Positions 44,340-53,715 are shown, numbered from the stretch's first letter. The stretch is 64,000 nucleotides of DNA from Deinococcales bacterium (GCA_025352125.1 JANXTZ010000034.1:62001-126000), one strand, 5' to 3'. The notes: a model not told the origin generated them from the sequence alone. Numbers and translations are program-made.

Positions 44340-46454
44340 ATGAACCCAAATGACAGCCAGTCGATCCTCGAGCTGATCCAGTCCAGTCAACCCGAGCGTG
44401 ACCGCGTCCGAACTTTAATTGGGCAAAAACGTTGGCGCGATGCCGAACCCGACAAGGTACGGTCTGCGGCGTACCTGGAAAAACGCACCCAGGGTGTCGC
44501 ACCGCCTGGGGCAGAGGCGATTGTCGGTGACACGGTTGATTTGCAACCGATTCGGTTTTTGCCGATGGGTGCCAACGTGCGTCGGGCGGTGGCGTATGTC
44601 GAGGTCAACACGCCTAACGAATCCAAATTGGGCAGCGGTTTTTTGGTCAGCCCAAACTTGTTTTTGACCAATTGTCATGTCATTGGCGACATCAATGAGG
44701 CTCGAGGGGCGCAGATTACCTTTGATCGGGAATTGGGCAATGATGGCACGGCATTGCCAACAACCACGTTTTTGCTCGAGCCTGAAAAGTTCGCGGTGTT
44801 TTCGCTGCCAGATCAATTGGATTACGCGCTGGTGGCGGTGGGACGTTTGAATTCTGGCGTTGTGCCGCTTTCAGAGTTTGGTTTTTGCGCCTTGTCGGAT
44901 CGTCCCGACAAGCACGTGATCGGCATGAACGTCAACATCGTTCAGCATCCGAAAGGTTGGCTGAAAATGATTGCACTGCGCAACAACAATTTGGTGTATC
45001 GCACAGACCGCACACTGCTGTACGAGACTGACACCGAGGAGGGTTCTTCGGGTTCGCCGGTGTTTAACGACGATTGGGAGTTGGTGGCGTTGCACCACTG
45101 GGCGCAACCGTTTCTCGAGCATCAGGACGACAAGGGTCAGCAAATTCCGGTGACCATCAATGTCAACGAGGGGGTGCGAATCAGTGCGATTTACAAGGAT
45201 TTGCAATCCAGACTGGCGGGTTTGCCTGCCAATCAGCAAGCATTGTTGCGCGAGGTACTCGAGGCGGCGGGTGCCGCCAGGGTCACTTCGATTGCGGGTG
45301 AAACCAAAAAACTTTCACCACCGAAAATTTCAAAACCTGAAGCTTTTCAGGTTCCAGATTCACAGGGGGTTCCCATGGCAGACTCGAGCGAATTCAAGAT
45401 GACGATTCCTTTGGAAATCACGGTACGACTTGGTGGCAGTGCGGTGTCGTTGCCTACAAACCCCTCGAGCGTGGCTGCAAGCCTTGAAGCGCCAGCCAAA
45501 ACCTTGACTCGAGGGGCGGAAGTTTTAAAAGTTGACCAGGATTATTCAAACCGCAGGGGTTATAGCCCAAATTTTATTGACGGCTTTCCCGTGCCGCTGC
45601 CTGTGGTCACAGACGTCTCGCAGATTGCGCCGTTGCGGGTGCAAGAAGCCGACTTCGAGGCGGGCGAATTAAAATACGAGCATTTCAGTTTGAAGCTGAA
45701 CAAGTCCAAACGCATCGCACTGTTTACCGCCACCAACATTGACGGTGAAACCTATTTGTCGGTGGATCGCAAAACGGGGCAAGTCTCAAACGCGGAGGGT
45801 GAAACGTGGTTTAAGGATGTCCGCATCAGTGGCAGTTATTTCTTGGATCAAACCTTTTATTCGGCATGGTCAACCTATTTTGACCGTGGGCATTTGACGC
45901 GGCGCTCTGACCCAACCTGGGGCGACAACCAGACCGCCGCTCGAGCCAACGCGGACACCTTTCATTTCACCAATTGCTCGCCGCAACATTTTCGGTTTAA
46001 CCAAACCACCAAATACTGGCAGGGCGTCGAACAGTACGTGCTCGAGCAGGGCGTGCTGAAAACCAGCAATCCCAACAAGCATCTGTGCGTCTTTCAGGGA
46101 CCGATTTTTGATGACACCATCGACCTCTGGGCGGACGATGTGCAAATTCCGTCGTCGTTCTGGAAGATCGTGGTCTGGAAGGGCGAGAGTGTACTCAAGG
46201 CGGTCGGCATGGTGGTCGATCAATTGGCGCTCTTGTCCGAGGAACGAAAATCGCTCGGCACGCCGCAACCAAGCTCGAGCGTCAATGTCTCGCATTGGCG
46301 CGTGGCAATATCACAAATTGAGAAACGCACGGGTTTGGATTTTGGCAAATTGGTTCGCAAGGCGGACACCATCGCCAGCACCGATCAACCCGTGGTGGGC
46401 GAGGAGGCATTGACGTTGATTCCGATTCAAGCCTTAAGCGACATTGTGCTTTAG
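44340..46454 (+). CDS. Trypsin-like serine protease fused to a DNA/RNA non-specific endonuclease
   Basis: The 704-residue protein has a short N-terminal helical part, then a trypsin-like domain (residues 75-285). Its triad is His in LFLTNCHVIGD, Asp in DQLDYALVAVG and Ser in TDTEEGSSGSPVFNDDWELV. After a linker, a NUC-type ββα-metal nuclease (residues 400-690) shows TYFDRGHLTRRSDPTWGD (DRGH catalytic His), FHFTNCSPQHFRFN (metal Asn) and LCVFQGPIFDD. No signal peptide is visible, so it is probably cytosolic and toxic if unleashed. Protease-nuclease fusions occur in proposed conflict systems. It follows the subtilisin by 129 bp on the same strand. Confidence 0.9.
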   Translation: MNPNDSQSILELIQSSQPERDRVRTLIGQKRWRDAEPDKVRSAAYLEKRTQGVAPPGAEAIVGDTVDLQPIRFLPMGANVRRAVAYVEVNTPNESKLGSGFLVSPNLFLTNCHVIGDINEARGAQITFDRELGNDGTALPTTTFLLEPEKFAVFSLPDQLDYALVAVGRLNSGVVPLSEFGFCALSDRPDKHVIGMNVNIVQHPKGWLKMIALRNNNLVYRTDRTLLYETDTEEGSSGSPVFNDDWELVALHHWAQPFLEHQDDKGQQIPVTINVNEGVRISAIYKDLQSRLAGLPANQQALLREVLEAAGAARVTSIAGETKKLSPPKISKPEAFQVPDSQGVPMADSSEFKMTIPLEITVRLGGSAVSLPTNPSSVAASLEAPAKTLTRGAEVLKVDQDYSNRRGYSPNFIDGFPVPLPVVTDVSQIAPLRVQEADFEAGELKYEHFSLKLNKSKRIALFTATNIDGETYLSVDRKTGQVSNAEGETWFKDVRISGSYFLDQTFYSAWSTYFDRGHLTRRSDPTWGDNQTAARANADTFHFTNCSPQHFRFNQTTKYWQGVEQYVLEQGVLKTSNPNKHLCVFQGPIFDDTIDLWADDVQIPSSFWKIVVWKGESVLKAVGMVVDQLALLSEERKSLGTPQPSSSVNVSHWRVAISQIEKRTGLDFGKLVRKADTIASTDQPVVGEEALTLIPIQALSDIVL

Positions 46455-46480
46455 GCTTGTGGTTGTACCTCGAGACACTG

Positions 46481-46543
46481 TTAAAATCCTTGGGAGGGTA
46501 AACAATTCAATAAACGAATTATTTTGACTTCCAAGGATTTTAA
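46481..46543. repeat. 63-bp imperfect palindrome with 13-bp perfect arms
   Basis: TTAAAATCCTTGG (46481-46493) and its exact complement CCAAGGATTTTAA (46531-46543) bound a further near-palindromic AT-rich interior. It lies between the protease-nuclease gene and a convergent hypothetical gene. It could be a bidirectional terminator-like structure or a miniature inverted-repeat element. Confidence 0.6.
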
Positions 46544-46555
46544 ACGACCCGGGTT

Positions 46556-46822
46556 TTAAAGATACGCCGACGAATCATTCCACGGTGAAACCGCCAGCGC
46601 CGACAAGACACTCCACTGCTTTTGATCACACTCGAGTTGCGCCAAGCCTTTCATGTGCAGGGCATTGACCGCATCGCGACTTGCAAGTTCCAAGAAGTCA
46701 CGAAGCTCGAGAATCATGTCCTGATGAATCTCGGGGTCGCTGACCCGAACTTTGTCGAGTGTGCCTGGAACCCAACGGCATTGCACTGGATGGGCGGCTG
46801 ACAGGGCGATGTTTTGGTTCAT
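46556..46822 (-). CDS. Hypothetical protein
   Basis: I do not recognise this 88-residue protein (MNQNIALSAAHPVQCRWVPG, IHQDMILELRDFLELASRDA, QLECDQKQWSVLSALAVSPW). AAAGGAG before the ATG supports translation. It has no signal peptide or membrane helix and stands alone between the nuclease gene and an aldo/keto reductase. It faces the protease-nuclease gene across the palindrome at 46481; a role as a small partner or immunity protein is speculation. Confidence 0.55.
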   Translation of the reverse strand: MNQNIALSAAHPVQCRWVPGTLDKVRVSDPEIHQDMILELRDFLELASRDAVNALHMKGLAQLECDQKQWSVLSALAVSPWNDSSAYL

Positions 46823-47050
46823 GGTCTGCTCCTTTCATCACAATTAAGGGCTTGAAGGGCTGACAACTTGAGCGCTATGGGGTTTTAATTGTGTAAACAG
46901 AAGTATTGCTCACCCAGCCGCAGATTCTGTAGTCAGAGTCACAATCGAACAGCGAAAACCCTCAGAATTTTCAATATGTGTCAAGCCAGGTCGCCGGCTC
47001 GAATTCTCGGGTTTCAACACCAACAAAGCTTTTCCTGCCAGAATACAGCC

Positions 47051-48061
47051 ATGCAATACCGACCTTTTGGACGCACCGGCGCTTTCGTCTCCCCACTGGC
47101 TTTGGGAACCGACAATTTTCTCAATCCAACCCTGGAAACCGAGAGCGCCGCCATGCTCGAGCGGGCGCTGGATGCCGGCATCAATTTGATTGACACCAGC
47201 AACTCTTACCGAGCTGGCGAGTCGGAGCGCATCATTGGTCAGACGCTCGAACGTTCAAAACGCCGCGATCAGGCGTTCATTGCGACCAAAGTGCATTATC
47301 CGACTGGCACGGGCGCGAATGACCGTGGCAACAGCCGACAGCATGTTTTAAAGGCTTGCGAGGACAGTTTAAAGCGCCTTCGCACCGATCACATCGACTT
47401 GTACCAATTGCACCGCATGGATTTTAGCCTGCCGCTCGAGGAAACCCTGTCTGCCCTGACGGACCTGGTGCGGCGCGGCATGGTGCGTTACATCGGTTGC
47501 AGCACCGCGCCCGCCTGGAAGATTCTCGAGGGGATTTTGACTTCAAAAGCGAAAGGGTTCGTGCGTTTTGCGAGTGAACAACCGCCGTACAATTTGCTTG
47601 ATCGTCGCATCGAGAACGAACTTGTGCCGTTGGCGCAAAGCTATGACTTGGCATTGCTACCGTGGTCACCAATGGCGATGGGAATGCTGGCGGGGCGCTA
47701 CGAAAATGAGAACACGCGCCCAGAGGATTCTCGAGCCGCGCAACGTGGCGGCATTTATGCAGATCGTGTCACGCCCGACGCCGTGCGGGTGGCGAACCAA
47801 TTTGTAAAACTCGCCAGGGATTCTGGGTATGACCCCGCCCATCTCGCGTTACTTTGGGTCAAAGACCAACCAGGCATCACCGCGCCAATCATTGGACCCA
47901 AAAATGTGGTGCAACTCGAGCATCTGCTACCCGTCCTCGAGATGAATTTGCCCGAGGAAATTCGTGCGGCTTGCGATAAAATCGTACCGCCAGGCAGCGC
48001 CGCCGCAAACTTTTTCAACTCGAGTGGCTGGATGAAAATGCAGCTCGAGTTTGGAACTTGA
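47051..48061 (+). CDS. Aldo/keto reductase
   Basis: The 336-residue AKR shows [40 protein letters not shown] (catalytic Asp/Tyr), FIATKVHYP (Lys), [20 protein letters not shown] (His), [16 protein letters not shown] and [20 protein letters not shown]. It resembles the YajO/potassium-channel-beta-like group, which reduces a broad range of aldehydes with NADPH. The ATG at 47051 matches family starts; an upstream in-frame extension is unlikely. The 9-bp inverted repeat CACAATTAA / TTAATTGTG (46839-46893) lies in the divergent region upstream. Confidence 0.9.
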   Translation: MQYRPFGRTGAFVSPLALGTDNFLNPTLETESAAMLERALDAGINLIDTSNSYRAGESERIIGQTLERSKRRDQAFIATKVHYPTGTGANDRGNSRQHVLKACEDSLKRLRTDHIDLYQLHRMDFSLPLEETLSALTDLVRRGMVRYIGCSTAPAWKILEGILTSKAKGFVRFASEQPPYNLLDRRIENELVPLAQSYDLALLPWSPMAMGMLAGRYENENTRPEDSRAAQRGGIYADRVTPDAVRVANQFVKLARDSGYDPAHLALLWVKDQPGITAPIIGPKNVVQLEHLLPVLEMNLPEEIRAACDKIVPPGSAAANFFNSSGWMKMQLEFGT

Positions 48062-48112
48062 AAGTTAGAACTCTGATTCTGTAGCGATCAAATACTTGCA
48101 ACACCCGAGCCA

Positions 48113-48140
48113 CAAAAAAGCGAATCCATTCTGGATTCGC
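48113..48140 (-). terminator. Terminator after the lipoamide dehydrogenase gene
   Basis: A perfect 9-bp stem, GCGAATCCA / TGGATTCGC (48120-48128 and 48132-48140), with a 3-nt loop is followed on the minus strand by a T-run (complement of 48114-48119). It lies 18 bp beyond the lpd stop. Confidence 0.88.
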
Positions 48141-48158
48141 CAATTGAATTGCTATTGG

Positions 48159-49565
48159 TTACTTGTTAATCATATGAATGCTGTGCTTGTGCGTCGCCTC
48201 CGCCACCTCGCCCATCAATTCGGCAAGCGTTGGGTGCGGGTGAATCGTCAAGGCAATGTCGGTGACTGTGGCTGCCATCTCGAGCGCCAGACACGCCTCG
48301 CCAATGATGTCGCTGGCATTTGGTCCAACAATATGTACCGCCAGCACCAAATCGGTTTCGGCATCAGCAATCATTTTGATCGTGCCTTCGGTTGAACCCA
48401 GCGTCAGGGCGCGACCCAGTGCCGCAAGCGGGAATTTACCTATTTTGAGGTTGAAACCTTTCGCCTCCAGTTCGGTTTGCGTCGGTCCAACCCAGGCAAT
48501 CTCTGGGCTGGTGTAGACCACGCCAGGCACTGCCACGGCATCGTTGACAGACCTGGTGCCAGCGCAGCGTTCGGCTGCCACCAAGCCGTCCTTCATGGCT
48601 TTGTGCGCCAACCAGATACCATGGACCACATCACCAATCGCGTAAATCCCTGGAACGTTCGTCTCGAGCGTCTGCGGGTTGACATCCACCTCGCCGCGCT
48701 CGGTCAACTTGACCCCAATTTCCTCGAGTCCCAAACCTTTGCCTTTGGCGTGACGACCCACGGCGCTGATCACGCGGTCAAAAATTTCAACACGTTTTTC
48801 TCTGGTTTCCAGATTCTCGAGTTCGACATGCAAGCCATCGTTTTTCTTTTCAAAACCGTTTGCGCCCGTCCGAACCGATATTTTGATGCCCTGCTTTTTG
48901 TAGCTTTTGGCGGCAATGCCAACAATTTCGGCATCCGCACCAGCGATAATGCTGGGCAGGGGTTCAATCACGGTCACGTCGCTGCCCAGGCGGTTGTAAA
49001 TCGTGGCAAATTCCACGCCGATCACGCCGCCACCAATGCACAAGACCCTGGCAGGCACAGTTTCGGGAATCACCAGACCGCTGGTGCTGTCCACAATGTC
49101 GTAGCCGTCCACAGGAAAGGTTTTCAGGTGGTTTATCCCGCCGCCCGTCGCCACAATGCAGTTTGCAAACTCGAGCGTCGTGTCGCCGTCTTTGGTTTTG
49201 ACGGTTGCCGAGTTCTTGCCCGTCAGTTTCGCCTCACCCTCGAACATGGTGACATTATTGCCTTTCAGCAAACTCGAGACGCCGCCCGTCAGTTTTTTGA
49301 CGATGCCCTCACGGTATTTGTTGACGGCTTTCAAATCCAGGTTCATCTCGAGGATGTTGAGACCAAAATCTTTGCCGTGTTTGGCGTTGTAAATCTCTTG
49401 CCCAACGTGCAGCAAAGCCTTGGTCGGAATGCAGCCGACGTTCAAACACACGCCGCCCCAGAATTCTTTTTCGGCAATTGCCACCTTCAAACCCAGTTGC
49501 GCCGCCCGAATTGCCGCGTGATAACCGCCAGGTCCCGCACCGATCACAAACACGTCGTATTTCAT
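48159..49565 (-). CDS. lpdA: Dihydrolipoyl dehydrogenase
   Basis: The 468-residue flavoprotein begins [20 protein letters not shown] (FAD site) and has the redox-active disulfide [17 protein letters not shown]. The NAD-binding [20 protein letters not shown], the second FAD motif [18 protein letters not shown] and the C-terminal catalytic pair [16 protein letters not shown] also follow. It is the E3 component of pyruvate/2-oxoacid dehydrogenases or the glycine cleavage system, reoxidising dihydrolipoamide. No E1 or E2 gene adjoins it, so it is a stand-alone E3. A good terminator follows. Confidence 0.96.
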   Translation of the reverse strand: MKYDVFVIGAGPGGYHAAIRAAQLGLKVAIAEKEFWGGVCLNVGCIPTKALLHVGQEIYNAKHGKDFGLNILEMNLDLKAVNKYREGIVKKLTGGVSSLLKGNNVTMFEGEAKLTGKNSATVKTKDGDTTLEFANCIVATGGGINHLKTFPVDGYDIVDSTSGLVIPETVPARVLCIGGGVIGVEFATIYNRLGSDVTVIEPLPSIIAGADAEIVGIAAKSYKKQGIKISVRTGANGFEKKNDGLHVELENLETREKRVEIFDRVISAVGRHAKGKGLGLEEIGVKLTERGEVDVNPQTLETNVPGIYAIGDVVHGIWLAHKAMKDGLVAAERCAGTRSVNDAVAVPGVVYTSPEIAWVGPTQTELEAKGFNLKIGKFPLAALGRALTLGSTEGTIKMIADAETDLVLAVHIVGPNASDIIGEACLALEMAATVTDIALTIHPHPTLAELMGEVAEATHKHSIHMINK

Positions 49566-49618
49566 GAAGCCTCCAAAAGTGACAGCCCGTCTCGAGCTGG
49601 TTGATGTTCAAAACCAGT

Positions 49619-50584
49619 CTACCGCTCGAGGTGTTGTGATGTTTGTATCAGGGGAATCTCGAGCTTCAAAGCCCGAATATGCTCTGGATTGGTGCGGCAA
49701 CAGCCGCCAATCAGCTTTGCCCCAGCCTCAAACCAAACTCGAGCGTCGGTAGCGAAACTTTGACAGGTTTCCTCGCCGCTCCAGCGTTTGAGGGTCGCGT
49801 TGTAGGTTTCACCAGAGTTTGGGTAGACCACCAGCGGTTTTTGAGTCAAACCTCGAGCAGACCGAAGCAAATCGGGAATGAATTGCGGCGCGGTACAATT
49901 GATGCCCACCGCAATCACTTGCCCGAAATTCTCGAGCGCCTGCACACATTCGGCAAAAGTTTCGCCGTTGTTGACATGAACGCCGTCCTTGGCGCTAAAA
50001 CTGATCCAGGCATTCGTGCCAGGGAATTCCTCGAGTAATCTCGCCATTGCGGTTGCCTCGAGCAAGCTGGGAATGGTTTCGCACGCCAAAATGTCTGCGC
50101 CAGAAGCCGCCAAGACCGCCATTCGTGGGCGGTGGAACGCCATCAACTGAGATTCCGTCAGACCGTAATCTCCACGGTATTCCGAACCGTCCGCCAGAAA
50201 CGCGCCGTAAGGACCAACGGACGCTGCGACGAACGGTTTAACCCGCCCAGCACGGTTTTCAGGCACACGCCAGAACGCATCTCGAGCCTCGAGTGCAAGT
50301 TTCACGGAAAGCCGCATCAAGTCTGCGGCTTGACCTGCATTCAGACCACGCCGTGCAAAACCTTCAAAGGTCGCCTGATAACTTGCGCTGATCGCACAAT
50401 CTGCACCCGCCGCAAAATAATCGGCATGAACTTGCCGAATCAACCCTGGCGTCTCGAGCAAGATTCGCGCCGACCAGAGCGGGTCGTTCAGGTCACAACC
50501 GCGCCGCTCGAGTTCGGTGGCGAGCGCCCCGTCCAGAATGACGACGTTTTGAGACTCGAGGATGCTGCCGATGGGGTTGGGCAT
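49619..50584 (-). CDS. mmuM: Homocysteine S-methyltransferase
   Basis: The 321-residue barrel enzyme begins IGSILESQNVVILDGALATE and has the zinc-cysteine motifs: VGINCTAPQFIPDLL and LIGGCCRTNPEHIRAL. It also has YQATFEGFARRGLNAGQAADL and WISFSAKDGVHVNNGE. It transfers a methyl group from S-methylmethionine or SAM to homocysteine to make methionine. TATCGT lies 5 bases before the ATG, a leaderless promoter that is nearly repeated in front of the next gene upstream (51528). No RNA riboswitch is visible. Confidence 0.9.
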   Translation of the reverse strand: MPNPIGSILESQNVVILDGALATELERRGCDLNDPLWSARILLETPGLIRQVHADYFAAGADCAISASYQATFEGFARRGLNAGQAADLMRLSVKLALEARDAFWRVPENRAGRVKPFVAASVGPYGAFLADGSEYRGDYGLTESQLMAFHRPRMAVLAASGADILACETIPSLLEATAMARLLEEFPGTNAWISFSAKDGVHVNNGETFAECVQALENFGQVIAVGINCTAPQFIPDLLRSARGLTQKPLVVYPNSGETYNATLKRWSGEETCQSFATDARVWFEAGAKLIGGCCRTNPEHIRALKLEIPLIQTSQHLER

Positions 50585-50622
50585 GAAACACGATACCAGG
50601 CTTTGAAATTCAGACTTGAGCC

Positions 50623-51528
50623 TCAAACCAGAATCAACTCTGGCGCATCACCGTCAGGCATTGGCAAACCGAGCGCTCGAGCCGCCCAAGGGAGGGCTGT
50701 GCCAAGTTGTTGGCGTTGAACAATACGAACTTTTGGCGCGGCAGCCGGTGCGGGCAAGCCAACGCTCGAGGCAAAAAAACCAGACACGCTGGCAGCCCAC
50801 GGTGCGGCGTTGGGCAACAACGTTTCAGGTTTTGGACCACCCTCGGCTTGAAGGCTCGGCAACCAGAATGCGAGATCAATTTCGCCATTTCCCACCCGAA
50901 CCCAATTCCAATCCACCAACACCGCTCGAGCCTCAGGGAAAAAGCCAATGTTGTCCGAACGCACGTCAAGATGAACAAAATCTGTTCCAGTCAATTCAAT
51001 CTTTGTTTCTGCCTCGAGCAATGCTGACAGGGCTTGATCCAACCAATCTTTTGAACAAAACCCAGCGCCAAGAAAAGAATCTGGGTCATGCGCCACATCC
51101 TTCCAACCGTTCAAATGATCCCTGGTTTCAGGCGTCTCGAGCACCCCAATATTTGCCGGAGGTTTGGTGCGGTGAATCACCTTGAGCGCTGACAAAACCG
51201 CATCAATTCGGGCTGTTGTCCACGGTGGGACGCAAAAAGCAGACCCCAAATCCTCGAGCATCAAAAGCGGAGACTCCCCGTCATCATTCCAACCCAAAAA
51301 TTCTGGCATGAACACCTGCGAGGACAGGCTCGAGTACACGTGATGCTCGGTGCGCAAAAACCGCGCCAAGTCAGGGCTGGTGGCGACTTTGACAAACGCC
51401 GTCGTGCCGTCCTCAAAAAAAGCCCGAAGCCGCAATGCCAATGAATACCCGCCGCCATTTACAGGCTCGAGCCGAAGCACACGTTTCTGGCTTACTTCAC
51501 CGATTCGAGATTCGAGGCTGTTGGTCAT
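50623..51528 (-). CDS. Aminoglycoside-phosphotransferase-like kinase
   Basis: The 301-residue protein has the APH/choline-kinase fold: FVKVATSPDLARFLRTEHHV (ATP Lys and Glu), LLMLEDLGSAF, the catalytic loop DFVHLDVRSDNIGFF (HxDxxxxN) and VLVDWNWVRVGNGEIDLAFW (metal Asp). Substrates of this family include aminoglycosides, choline and other small alcohols; which applies here is unknown. Its leader (TATTGT, 5 bases before the ATG) is almost identical over about 30 bp to that of mmuM, which starts 39 bp after its stop. Confidence 0.85.
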   Translation of the reverse strand: MTNSLESRIGEVSQKRVLRLEPVNGGGYSLALRLRAFFEDGTTAFVKVATSPDLARFLRTEHHVYSSLSSQVFMPEFLGWNDDGESPLLMLEDLGSAFCVPPWTTARIDAVLSALKVIHRTKPPANIGVLETPETRDHLNGWKDVAHDPDSFLGAGFCSKDWLDQALSALLEAETKIELTGTDFVHLDVRSDNIGFFPEARAVLVDWNWVRVGNGEIDLAFWLPSLQAEGGPKPETLLPNAAPWAASVSGFFASSVGLPAPAAAPKVRIVQRQQLGTALPWAARALGLPMPDGDAPELILV

Positions 51529-51703
51529 AAAACACAATACCAACCTTTGAAAATCCAGTTCAATCAAAATCCAGGGTTGCTCGAGTCTGAATTGGCTGTT
51601 TTGGAGGTACTTCGAGCAAATTTCCTTGAGGTTTGAGTGCTTCACAAGGCATTTTCAACATTTGAAATCGACAGACACGCGCCTTTTTGCGGTTCAAGAA
51701 CCC

Positions 51704-51732
51704 TTGACGAGCCTGAAAGTGCGTGATACCAT
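51704..51732 (+). promoter_or_regulatory. Promoter of the tRNA-Ile gene
   Basis: TTGACG (51704-51709), a 17-bp spacer and TACCAT (51727-51732) lie 15 bp before the mature 5' end of the tRNA. Confidence 0.65.
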
Positions 51733-51747
51733 CTCGTTCGCTTTTGT

Positions 51748-51824
51748 GGGTGGTTAGCTCAGTTGGTTAGAGCATCCCGCTGATAACGTGAAGGTCCCCG
51801 GTTCGAGTCCGGGACCACCCACCA
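51748..51824 (+). tRNA. tRNA-Ile (anticodon GAT), CCA encoded
   Basis: The cloverleaf is complete: acceptor GGGTGGT/ACCACCC, D-arm GCTC/GAGC, T-arm CCCGG-TTCGAGT-CCGGG, discriminator A and genomic CCA. The anticodon loop CTGATAA gives GAT (isoleucine). The anticodon stem TCCCG/CGTGA contains a C-T opposition at positions 29-41, which is unusual. It is a lone tRNA, not in an rRNA operon. Confidence 0.93.
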
Positions 51825-51830
51825 CGACAA

Positions 51831-51860
51831 CCGCACCGTTCTGGTGCGGTTTTTGTTTTA
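51831..51860 (+). terminator. Terminator of the tRNA gene, probably shared with the convergent esterase gene
   Basis: CCGCACC-gttct-GGTGCGG (51831-51849) is followed by TTTTTGTTTT. The esterase stop codon on the minus strand lies within the T-run. Confidence 0.88.
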
Positions 51861-52781
51861 AAAGTGCTTCTCCAGTTCGGTTTTGAGGTCGGCATACACG
51901 CTCGAGAGAAACCGTAAGGGTTGCGCCACCGTGGTGATGGTCTGCGCATGGTCGAGGTTTTCGTACTCGAGGTATTTGACGGGTTCATGAGCGTCTTGCA
52001 ATTTTTTCACAAAACTTCTGGCTTGAACCACGGGCAGAATCTGATCTTGCGCCCCGTGAACAATCAAAAATGCGGGTTCATCACCGTCAATAAACCGAAT
52101 CGGTTGCGTCTGGGGGTAGGTGCTTGGGTTGCCAAACACGTCGCGTAGGTCATCTGACAAGAAGCCGCTGTGCTCTTGTCGGCTGGCGTCGTAAAAGTCG
52201 TAACCGCCAGACAAACACAACGCCAATTTGATGTCGCTCGGTTTTAAACCCACCCGCTCGAGATAACGTTTGTCCGTGGCAAGCATGGCGGTGAGGTACG
52301 CGCCCGCCGAATGACCCGCAACCACCAAGTTTTTGGGATTTACTCCAAAACGCCTTGAGTAATCCACCGCCCAACGCACGACCAGCGCCGCATCCTCGAG
52401 ATACGTTGGAAAGGTGAAATCTGGGTTTAAACGGTAGTCGTAAATCACGGTCACAAAGCCGAGGCTGGCGAACGCCTCGCCCGCAAAACCATACTCGTCT
52501 TTGTTGCCATCTCTAAAACCGCCGCCGTAACCAAAAACCAAGATTCCCCTGGCAGGTTTTTTGGGAACGTACACGTCCAGCACTTGCCGCAAAAAACTTC
52601 CGTAACGGAAATTCTCGAGTTTGGTGACGTTTTGCAGGTCTGTGGCGTGTGATAGCACCGAAAGCCAATTTCCAGCTTCAGATTTGGATTGATTGAGTGG
52701 CGCACAGGCACCCAGAAATACCAGCAACAACGAAATCCAGTACATGAATGGCATTTTGAGGGTCTTTGATGATGACATCAA
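51858..52781 (-). CDS. Lipoprotein alpha/beta-hydrolase (carboxylesterase/BD-FAE-like)
   Basis: The 307-residue protein has a lipobox signal (ISLLLVFLGAC). The hydrolase fold follows: GILVFGYGGGFRDGNKDEY (oxyanion HGGGF-like), VIYDYRLNPDFTFPTYLEDA, nucleophile NLVVAGHSAGAYLTAMLATD, AFLIVHGAQDQILPVVQA (Asp) and YENLDHAQ (His). It is similar to bacterial esterases that remove acetyl or feruloyl groups from glycans. It starts 5 bp after the DHDPS-like gene, with which it is probably co-transcribed. It is likely tethered to the membrane facing outwards. Confidence 0.87.
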   Translation of the reverse strand: MMSSSKTLKMPFMYWISLLLVFLGACAPLNQSKSEAGNWLSVLSHATDLQNVTKLENFRYGSFLRQVLDVYVPKKPARGILVFGYGGGFRDGNKDEYGFAGEAFASLGFVTVIYDYRLNPDFTFPTYLEDAALVVRWAVDYSRRFGVNPKNLVVAGHSAGAYLTAMLATDKRYLERVGLKPSDIKLALCLSGGYDFYDASRQEHSGFLSDDLRDVFGNPSTYPQTQPIRFIDGDEPAFLIVHGAQDQILPVVQARSFVKKLQDAHEPVKYLEYENLDHAQTITTVAQPLRFLSSVYADLKTELEKHF

Positions 52782-52786
52782 ACGGT

Positions 52787-53668
52787 TCAGGTGAAATCAG
52801 GAATCTCGAGCAACAACGCCTCGAGTTTTTTGGTGGTGTCGGCGCTCACGTCCAAGAGTGGCGCTCGAGGGTATCCCGCGTGCAGCCCCAAAAGACGCAT
52901 GACGGCTTTTAAACCTGGCACGCCGCAATCGCGGGTGACGGCGTAAGACATTTCGTTGCTGCGCCGTTGAATCTCGAGCGCTGCCGTTAAATTTCCAGCG
53001 TTGAAGGCTTTTAAGAGTGCAGCGAAGGCTTTGGGAATCACGTTGGCGGCGGCGAGAATCGCGCCCTGAGCGCCAACCGAAAGCGCTGGCAACAACGTTG
53101 GCGCGTTGCCAGTCAAGGTGTTAAAGCTGGCGGGAACCAAGCGTAAGATTTCGGTTAAGTTCATGATGTCGCCGCTCGAGTCTTTGATACCCTGCACGTT
53201 CGGGTGCGCCGCAATTTTGCCCATCCAGGCTGGTGAGTGCGCAATGCCTGTGACTTGTGGAATGTTGTAGACGTAAACGGGCAGGCTCGAGGCGTCTGCC
53301 ACAGCTTTAAAGTGCGTCTCGAGCGTGCTCGGGGTCATCGAGCCTTTGTTGTAAAACGGCGCAATGACCAGCGCGGCGTCGCCTCCGACCTGTGCGGCAA
53401 CCCGAGCACGTTCGATGGTCATGCGGGTACTTTCTGCCCCAGCGCCAACGATCATGGGTTTGCCTCTCGGAATGGCTTCACGTGCCGCCTCGAGCACCCT
53501 CAAGCGCTCAGATTCCTCGAGGTACGGCACCTCGCCGTTCGAGCCAAGGATCAAAAAACCGTCCACGTGAGGCTCGAGTTGCGCAATCAGTTTTTGCAGG
53601 CTGTCCGTGTCCAGATCACCGTTTGCTTTGAAAGGCGTTGGCACGGGCGGAATAATTCCTTTGAACAT
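52787..53668 (-). CDS. Dihydrodipicolinate synthase/KDG-aldolase family protein
   Basis: The 293-residue class I aldolase shows GIIPPVPTPFKANGDLD, the GSNGE motif (DapA has GTTGE), ALVIAPFYNKG, VYVYNIPQVTGI (catalytic Tyr) and VQGIKDSSGD (Schiff-base Lys). The family includes DapA, N-acetylneuraminate lyase and 2-keto-3-deoxygluconate aldolase. The replacement of TT by SN and the esterase partner point towards a sugar-acid aldolase rather than lysine synthesis, with moderate confidence. TAGACT lies 6 bases before the ATG (leaderless), back to back with an identical box of the divergent phosphatase gene. Confidence 0.88.
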   Translation of the reverse strand: MFKGIIPPVPTPFKANGDLDTDSLQKLIAQLEPHVDGFLILGSNGEVPYLEESERLRVLEAAREAIPRGKPMIVGAGAESTRMTIERARVAAQVGGDAALVIAPFYNKGSMTPSTLETHFKAVADASSLPVYVYNIPQVTGIAHSPAWMGKIAAHPNVQGIKDSSGDIMNLTEILRLVPASFNTLTGNAPTLLPALSVGAQGAILAAANVIPKAFAALLKAFNAGNLTAALEIQRRSNEMSYAVTRDCGVPGLKAVMRLLGLHAGYPRAPLLDVSADTTKKLEALLLEIPDFT

Positions 53669-53715
53669 GTTTTGAGTCTACCAAGTTTGAGCTGTCCATC
53701 GGCTAGACTACGACC

